Below, piece by piece: positions 14,680 to 18,012 of a stretch of DNA of 18,012 bases (positions are counted from its first letter, which is position 1; every line of letters starts with the position of its first letter). A program made the position numbers and the translations under genes. The DNA is from Candidatus Kuenenia stuttgartensis (GTDB lineage Bacteria > Planctomycetota > Planctomycetia > Isosphaerales > Isosphaeraceae), in the NCBI GenBank assembly GCA_945874095.1, contig CAMCFM010000023.1, forward strand, positions 1 through 18,012. Direction: 5' to 3'. Under the pieces are notes generated by a model. The model saw nothing but the letters and a program-made list of their open reading frames with translations. It was not told the origin of the DNA and ran no database searches.

Positions 14680-16734
14680 ATGTCCGAAACGCTGCTCGAC
14701 AATCTGGACCTTGCCGCTGCTGAAGGCTTCGACGGATATATTGTCCGAAAAGATTTGGTGCGTCGATTCGCCCGTCAATATCCGGTGCCAACCTATGTCT
14801 GCGAATTCCTGCTGGGCCGATATTGTGCCAGCACCAACGAAGACGAAATTCAGGAAGGCCTGGGCATTGTTGAGCGTCAATTGAGTGATCGGGCAGTGCG
14901 TAGTGGCGAAGTGGAATTGTTCAAGGCCCGTGCCCGTGATACCGGTTCGGTGAAGCTGATCGACATCATTTCAGCCCGGCTGGATGCCAGGACGGATTCT
15001 TATGTGGCGACTTTGCCCAGCCTTCAACTGAACGACGTGGGGATAGACGACAAGCTCGTTCGGGATAATGAGAGGATGCTGACAGGTGGATTTTATGCCG
15101 AGATCGACCTTGGTTACGATGCGGTGATAGCTCAGGAGCGAAATGGCAGGCCATTCTTCGTGTCGGCCTTGCGGCCCATTCAGCTTTCCAAGCGTGATGT
15201 GCTGAATGCACTCTATTCCGGCCGAAGGAAGTTCAGTACCACCGAGTGGAAGTCCTTTCTGCTCCGCAGTGTGGGACTTGAACCGACCGTCATGACAGAG
15301 CGCAACAAGGACGCGATGCTGCTTCGGATGATTCCGTTCGTGGAAAACAACTATAACCTGGTCGAACTCGGCCCGAGGGGTACAGGTAAATCACACCTAT
15401 ATCAGCAGATTTCCCCATACGCTCATCTTGTTTCTGGAGGCAAGGCCACGGTCGCCAGGATGTTCGTGAACAACTCGAATGGTCAGCGCGGGTTGGTCTG
15501 TCTTTATGATGTGGTCTGCTTTGATGAAGTTTCTGGCGTATCCTTCGATCAGAAGGATGGGGTGAACATCATGAAGGGCTATATGGAATCGGGCGAGTTC
15601 AGCCGAGGTAAAGAGTCGATCCGGGCCTATGGCAGTATCGTGATGGTCGGAAATTTCGATGTGGATGTGCAGCATCAGCAGCGAGTTGGGCATTTGTTCG
15701 GCCCCATGCCGCCTGAAATGCGAAACGACACGGCATTGATGGACCGAATCCATTGCTACCTGCCTGGTTGGGATGTCCAGAAGGTGGACGAGGCGATCAA
15801 GACCAATCACTTTGGCCTCGTTTCCGATTACATCAGTGAATGCTGGACACGGTTGAGGTCTCAGAGCCGGGCATCTACCCTTCAGGGGAGAGTCAGGTTC
15901 GGTGGGGCGCTGAGTGGGCGTGATCAGAATGCGGTCGTGAAGACCATCAGCGGATTACTCAAGCTGGTCCACCCGTGCCCTGACGACCCGGTTTCTGATG
16001 ATGATCTGGAATGGGCTGTCAGGCTGGCCCTTGAATGCCGCCGCCGCGTCAAAGAGCAGCAAAAGCGGATTGGTTCTGCCGAATTTCGTAATACCCATTT
16101 CAGCTACACGCTTGGAGAGAGTGGTGTGGAGAAGTTTGTGGTAACACCAGAACTCCAGAGCGAAGACCATATTGGACGTGATCCGCTGCCACCAGGACAG
16201 GTTTGGACAATCAGCCCAGGCACGCATGATGAGGGCTCTGGGCTTTATCGTATCGAAGTGACAGAGGGCCCCGGTAGCGGCGTGAAGATTTTGAACCGCC
16301 CATCTCCTCCAGCATTCACGGAATCCGTCAAGTATGCGGAAGCAAACTTTTATTCCCGATCATCAGAACTGGTCGGGGACCGCAATCCACGAGAGCATGA
16401 TTTCTCTGTCCAGTTACGTGCGTATGATGCCGCCAAAGCGGGGCAGTCTCTAGGTGTGGCTGCTCTCATGGCAATGTGCAGTGTTCTTATCAATCGAAGC
16501 CTGCGAGGTGGGCTGGTTGTGGTCGGCGGTCTGAACTTGGGCGGATCATTGGAACCGATCCATAACGCGATCGATGTTGTGGAACTTGCCGTCGAAAAGG
16601 GGGCCAGCCTGGTGCTGATGCCGGTGTCTGCCAGGAGACAACTGGTAGACCTCAGTGACGAAATGGCAACTAAGGTCAATGTGTTGTTCTACAGCGATAT
16701 TCGTGAAGCCTTTTTGAAGGCGGTTGCGGACTGA
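14680..16734 (+). CDS. brxL: BREX protein BrxL (MCM-like AAA+ with Lon-like C-terminus)
   Basis: 684 residues, the usual length of BrxL. BrxL forms an MCM-like ring on DNA and is needed to exclude phage but not to methylate the host. Walker A is GPRGTGKS (231-238), Walker B is VVCFDE (278-283), and LMDRIHCYLPGW (R356) provides the arginine-finger-type segment. The C-terminal 110 residues resemble the Lon S16 domain, with GQSLG (S590) at the nucleophile position. The lysine expected after the GSLEPI segment is not evident (IDVVEL there), so protease activity is doubtful. The start ATG directly follows the pglZ stop (TAAATG) and has a G-rich ribosome site (14670-14675). It is the last gene of the operon. 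Confidence 0.94.
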   Translation: MSETLLDNLDLAAAEGFDGYIVRKDLVRRFARQYPVPTYVCEFLLGRYCASTNEDEIQEGLGIVERQLSDRAVRSGEVELFKARARDTGSVKLIDIISARLDARTDSYVATLPSLQLNDVGIDDKLVRDNERMLTGGFYAEIDLGYDAVIAQERNGRPFFVSALRPIQLSKRDVLNALYSGRRKFSTTEWKSFLLRSVGLEPTVMTERNKDAMLLRMIPFVENNYNLVELGPRGTGKSHLYQQISPYAHLVSGGKATVARMFVNNSNGQRGLVCLYDVVCFDEVSGVSFDQKDGVNIMKGYMESGEFSRGKESIRAYGSIVMVGNFDVDVQHQQRVGHLFGPMPPEMRNDTALMDRIHCYLPGWDVQKVDEAIKTNHFGLVSDYISECWTRLRSQSRASTLQGRVRFGGALSGRDQNAVVKTISGLLKLVHPCPDDPVSDDDLEWAVRLALECRRRVKEQQKRIGSAEFRNTHFSYTLGESGVEKFVVTPELQSEDHIGRDPLPPGQVWTISPGTHDEGSGLYRIEVTEGPGSGVKILNRPSPPAFTESVKYAEANFYSRSSELVGDRNPREHDFSVQLRAYDAAKAGQSLGVAALMAMCSVLINRSLRGGLVVVGGLNLGGSLEPIHNAIDVVELAVEKGASLVLMPVSARRQLVDLSDEMATKVNVLFYSDIREAFLKAVAD

Positions 16735-16751
16735 CCCGGCGAATAATCTGA

Positions 16752-16788
16752 ATCAGGATTAGGATCATCCTGATCCTCTCACGAGGAT
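16752..16788 (+). terminator. Hairpin cluster after brxL, possible transcript end
   Basis: Three overlapping inverted repeats lie 17 bases after the brxL stop: ATCAGGAT with ATCCTGAT (16752-16774), AGGATCA with TGATCCT around a TCC loop (16761-16777), and ATCCTC with GAGGAT (16773-16788). A run of six T lies 20 bases further on (16808-16813), not directly after the stem, so this is not a classic rho-independent terminator. The TCC-looped hairpin resembles the REP hairpins in pglX but lacks a GTAG foot. Confidence 0.4.
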
Positions 16789-16870
16789 GCGTTAAAGTCT
16801 GGCCAAGTTTTTTCTGTATGCCTGTCGTCGACTGCCCGGCCACGGTTGCCAACCCCAGTATTTCATCGGC

Positions 16871-16899
16871 AAACAAAAACCCCGGCTCGTTGGCCGGGG
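16871..16899 (-). terminator. Rho-independent terminator of the minus-strand small gene
   Basis: On the minus strand a G+C-rich stem of seven pairs (CCCCGGC 16893-16899 and GCCGGGG 16880-16886, loop of six) is followed directly by TTTTTGTTT (16871-16879). It lies 37 bases after the stop of the minus-strand frame at 16936, as expected for its terminator. Confidence 0.8.
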
Positions 16900-16935
16900 C
16901 TGCTGTTATAAGTCAATGGACGCTGGGCTGCTGGG

Positions 16936-17262
16936 TCAGTCTTGCTGGTCGCCCTTCAGCAGGCTCTGGATCAACGTTGCAGCGTCATTACTGAACGGCT
17001 TGCCGGCCAACTTGACCGCTTGCTTCCAAGCTCGGTTGTTTGAGAAAAATCTCCAATCCCAGCCTTTGCTTATCCCCTCTCGCACACGACTCATGATCGT
17101 CTCGAATATGGGCGATATGGCCAGTAATCGTTCTTCCCAGTTATTGACCTTCTCTGGTGCGGCTGGCTCAGGCTTTGTCTTGAGCTCGGCGGCGGGCTTG
17201 ACCGGATCCACGGGATTGGCTTGTTGCAATTGCTTCTTGAGCTGCTTTACTTGTTGATTCAA
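16936..17262 (-). CDS. Small hypothetical protein, probably 5'-truncated by the adjacent IS
   Basis: 108 residues if started at TTG 17262. The N-terminus is a short coiled coil (QQVKQLKKQLQQ), then a Pro/Lys/Glu-rich linker, then a compact helical part (WEERLLAISPIFETIMSRV, then WDWRFFSNNRAWKQAVKLAG). I do not recognise the family. The frame is open upstream to the end of the ISL3 element at 17326 and beyond it to a stop at about 17360. There is no ATG and no ribosome site near 17262, so the true start was probably separated from this part by the insertion. The strong terminator 37 bases downstream argues that it was a real gene. There is no visible link to BREX, and it is on the opposite strand. 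Confidence 0.5.
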   Translation of the reverse strand: MNQQVKQLKKQLQQANPVDPVKPAAELKTKPEPAAPEKVNNWEERLLAISPIFETIMSRVREGISKGWDWRFFSNNRAWKQAVKLAGKPFSNDAATLIQSLLKGDQQD

Positions 17263-17325
17263 AGACAGAGTGTGATCAGCCGTGGCCTTGCCGAATTCCC
17301 GAAGTGGAAATGAGCATCTAAAATT

Positions 17326-18012
17326 GGCTCTCCCGCACTTTTGGTTAACACGGAAGTTTTAGCAAGACCCTCCGCCTCAACAGTTCAAAACTTCCCCGGC
17401 CATACATCTGGCGTTTGATTGTTTTCAGTCGGTTCACCTGACCCTCGACCTGACCGTTGCTCCATTCGCAGTTCAACGCCTCCTTCACGGCCATTTCGTC
17501 TTGCTGAAGGCCGGATGCAAAATTACGAATCTCCGATGGCATTTCCTTTGAAATCGCTTCACTCAGCCAACCTGCCCAATCCTCAATTCGGTGATTGCAA
17601 ACCATTTTGACGAATTCCTGACCAACCTTTCTGGCTTGGCGGAACACTGGATTGATTGACAAAAGCTTGTCCAGGAAGTGTTTGTCTTCGGTAGTCAGAT
17701 TCTGATCATCGATGACCAGCAGACGTGAAACCGTTGACGCCGATGGCGGTTTGCCTGAACACTTGACTGAAACAGGCTGCCACGCCCCCCGCCACTTGGC
17801 AACCATTCTGCGAACCGCATGGCAATGCCCGGTATAGCCTTGTTCGCGTACTTCTCGATATAACGCCGCCGCATTGTGACAGCCCTCTTCCCAGCGTTTA
17901 TTCAAGTATCCCGTAAACTCCTGAACAGTACTCGAACGTCTTCTTGCGACAACTCTTGGGCACTCTGAAGCCTTCAGATAGGTCCGTACCGTATTACGTT
18001 GTATCCCCAGAC
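17326..18012 (-). mobile_element. ISL3-family insertion sequence, one end in the window
   Basis: The element ends at about 17326 with GGCTCTCCCGCACTTTTGG, which resembles the terminal inverted repeats of ISL3-family elements (GGCTCT followed by a CACTTTT-like tract). The transposase stop is 19 bases inside that end. The other end lies beyond 18012. ISL3 elements usually duplicate 8 bases at the target, so CTAAAATT (17318-17325) is the predicted duplication. Confidence 0.7.
17345..18012 (-). CDS. ISL3-family DDE transposase, 5' end beyond the window
   Basis: The minus-strand frame is open from the right edge to TAA at 17345, about 222 residues. The upstream part reads LGIQRNTVRTYLKASECPR, a helix-turn-helix typical of ISL3 transposases, followed by YLNKRWEEGCHNAAALYREV. 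The C-terminus carries the ISL3 hallmark EWSNGQVEGQVNRLKTIKRQ, then MYGRGSFELLRRRVL; the glutamate in QVEG is probably the last acidic residue of the DDE triad. Full-length members have about 400-550 residues, so half or more lies outside. I see no frameshift or stop, and it may be active. A TTG at 17905 is only an internal codon, not the start. Confidence 0.92.
   Translation of the reverse strand, partial: LGIQRNTVRTYLKASECPRVVARRRSSTVQEFTGYLNKRWEEGCHNAAALYREVREQGYTGHCHAVRRMVAKWRGAWQPVSVKCSGKPPSASTVSRLLVIDDQNLTTEDKHFLDKLLSINPVFRQARKVGQEFVKMVCNHRIEDWAGWLSEAISKEMPSEIRNFASGLQQDEMAVKEALNCEWSNGQVEGQVNRLKTIKRQMYGRGSFELLRRRVLLKLPC

Overview
The window is a bacterial phage-defence island built around a complete BREX type I operon on the + strand (about 1268-16734). 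The base composition is moderately G+C-rich. Tightly overlapping genes, a PglZ that looks type B, a REP-type transposase and an ISL3-type insertion sequence fit an environmental Gram-negative bacterium. A planctomycete is my best guess, but nothing in the window proves it.

Left flank (1-1267): two minus-strand remnants. One is an open reading frame running off the left edge (1-452), with a weak resemblance to DUF1016-type helical domains. The other is a C-terminal scrap (567-755) with the Cys-rich signature of DUF1998 proteins such as DISARM DrmB. About 0.5 kb of apparently non-coding DNA then leads to the operon.

BREX operon: brxA (DUF1819), brxB (DUF1788), brxC (large P-loop ATPase), pglX (adenine-N6 methyltransferase), an accessory pair (OLD/AAA15-like ATPase plus a TOPRIM-like protein), pglZ (alkaline-phosphatase fold) and brxL (MCM-like AAA+ with a Lon-like C-terminus). 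Genes overlap by 1 to 14 bases or nearly abut, so one polycistronic transcript is likely. PglX with BrxA, BrxB, BrxC and PglZ would methylate the host's own sites. The same proteins with BrxL would block phage DNA replication. The ATPase/TOPRIM pair lies between pglX and pglZ and is probably a second, nested defence module.

The most unusual feature is inside pglX. About 720 bases (6908-7630) encoding a REP-associated tyrosine transposase (RAYT, Y1/HUH family), with REP-like GTAG hairpins at both ends, are inserted in frame between the N-terminal domain and methyltransferase motif I. A second REP-like block of about 210 bases (9476-9684) without a transposase interrupts the C-terminal half, also in frame. 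Both blocks show a 36-base period, a multiple of three, and their hairpins differ by paired compensatory changes. The reading frame stays open for 1463 codons. pglX also holds an A+T-rich segment (36% G+C over 8821-9120) in the presumed target-recognition region.

Right flank (16735-18012): a hairpin cluster after brxL, then on the minus strand a small coiled-coil-containing reading frame ending at a good rho-independent terminator. Its upstream part is cut by the end of an ISL3-family element whose transposase runs off the right edge.
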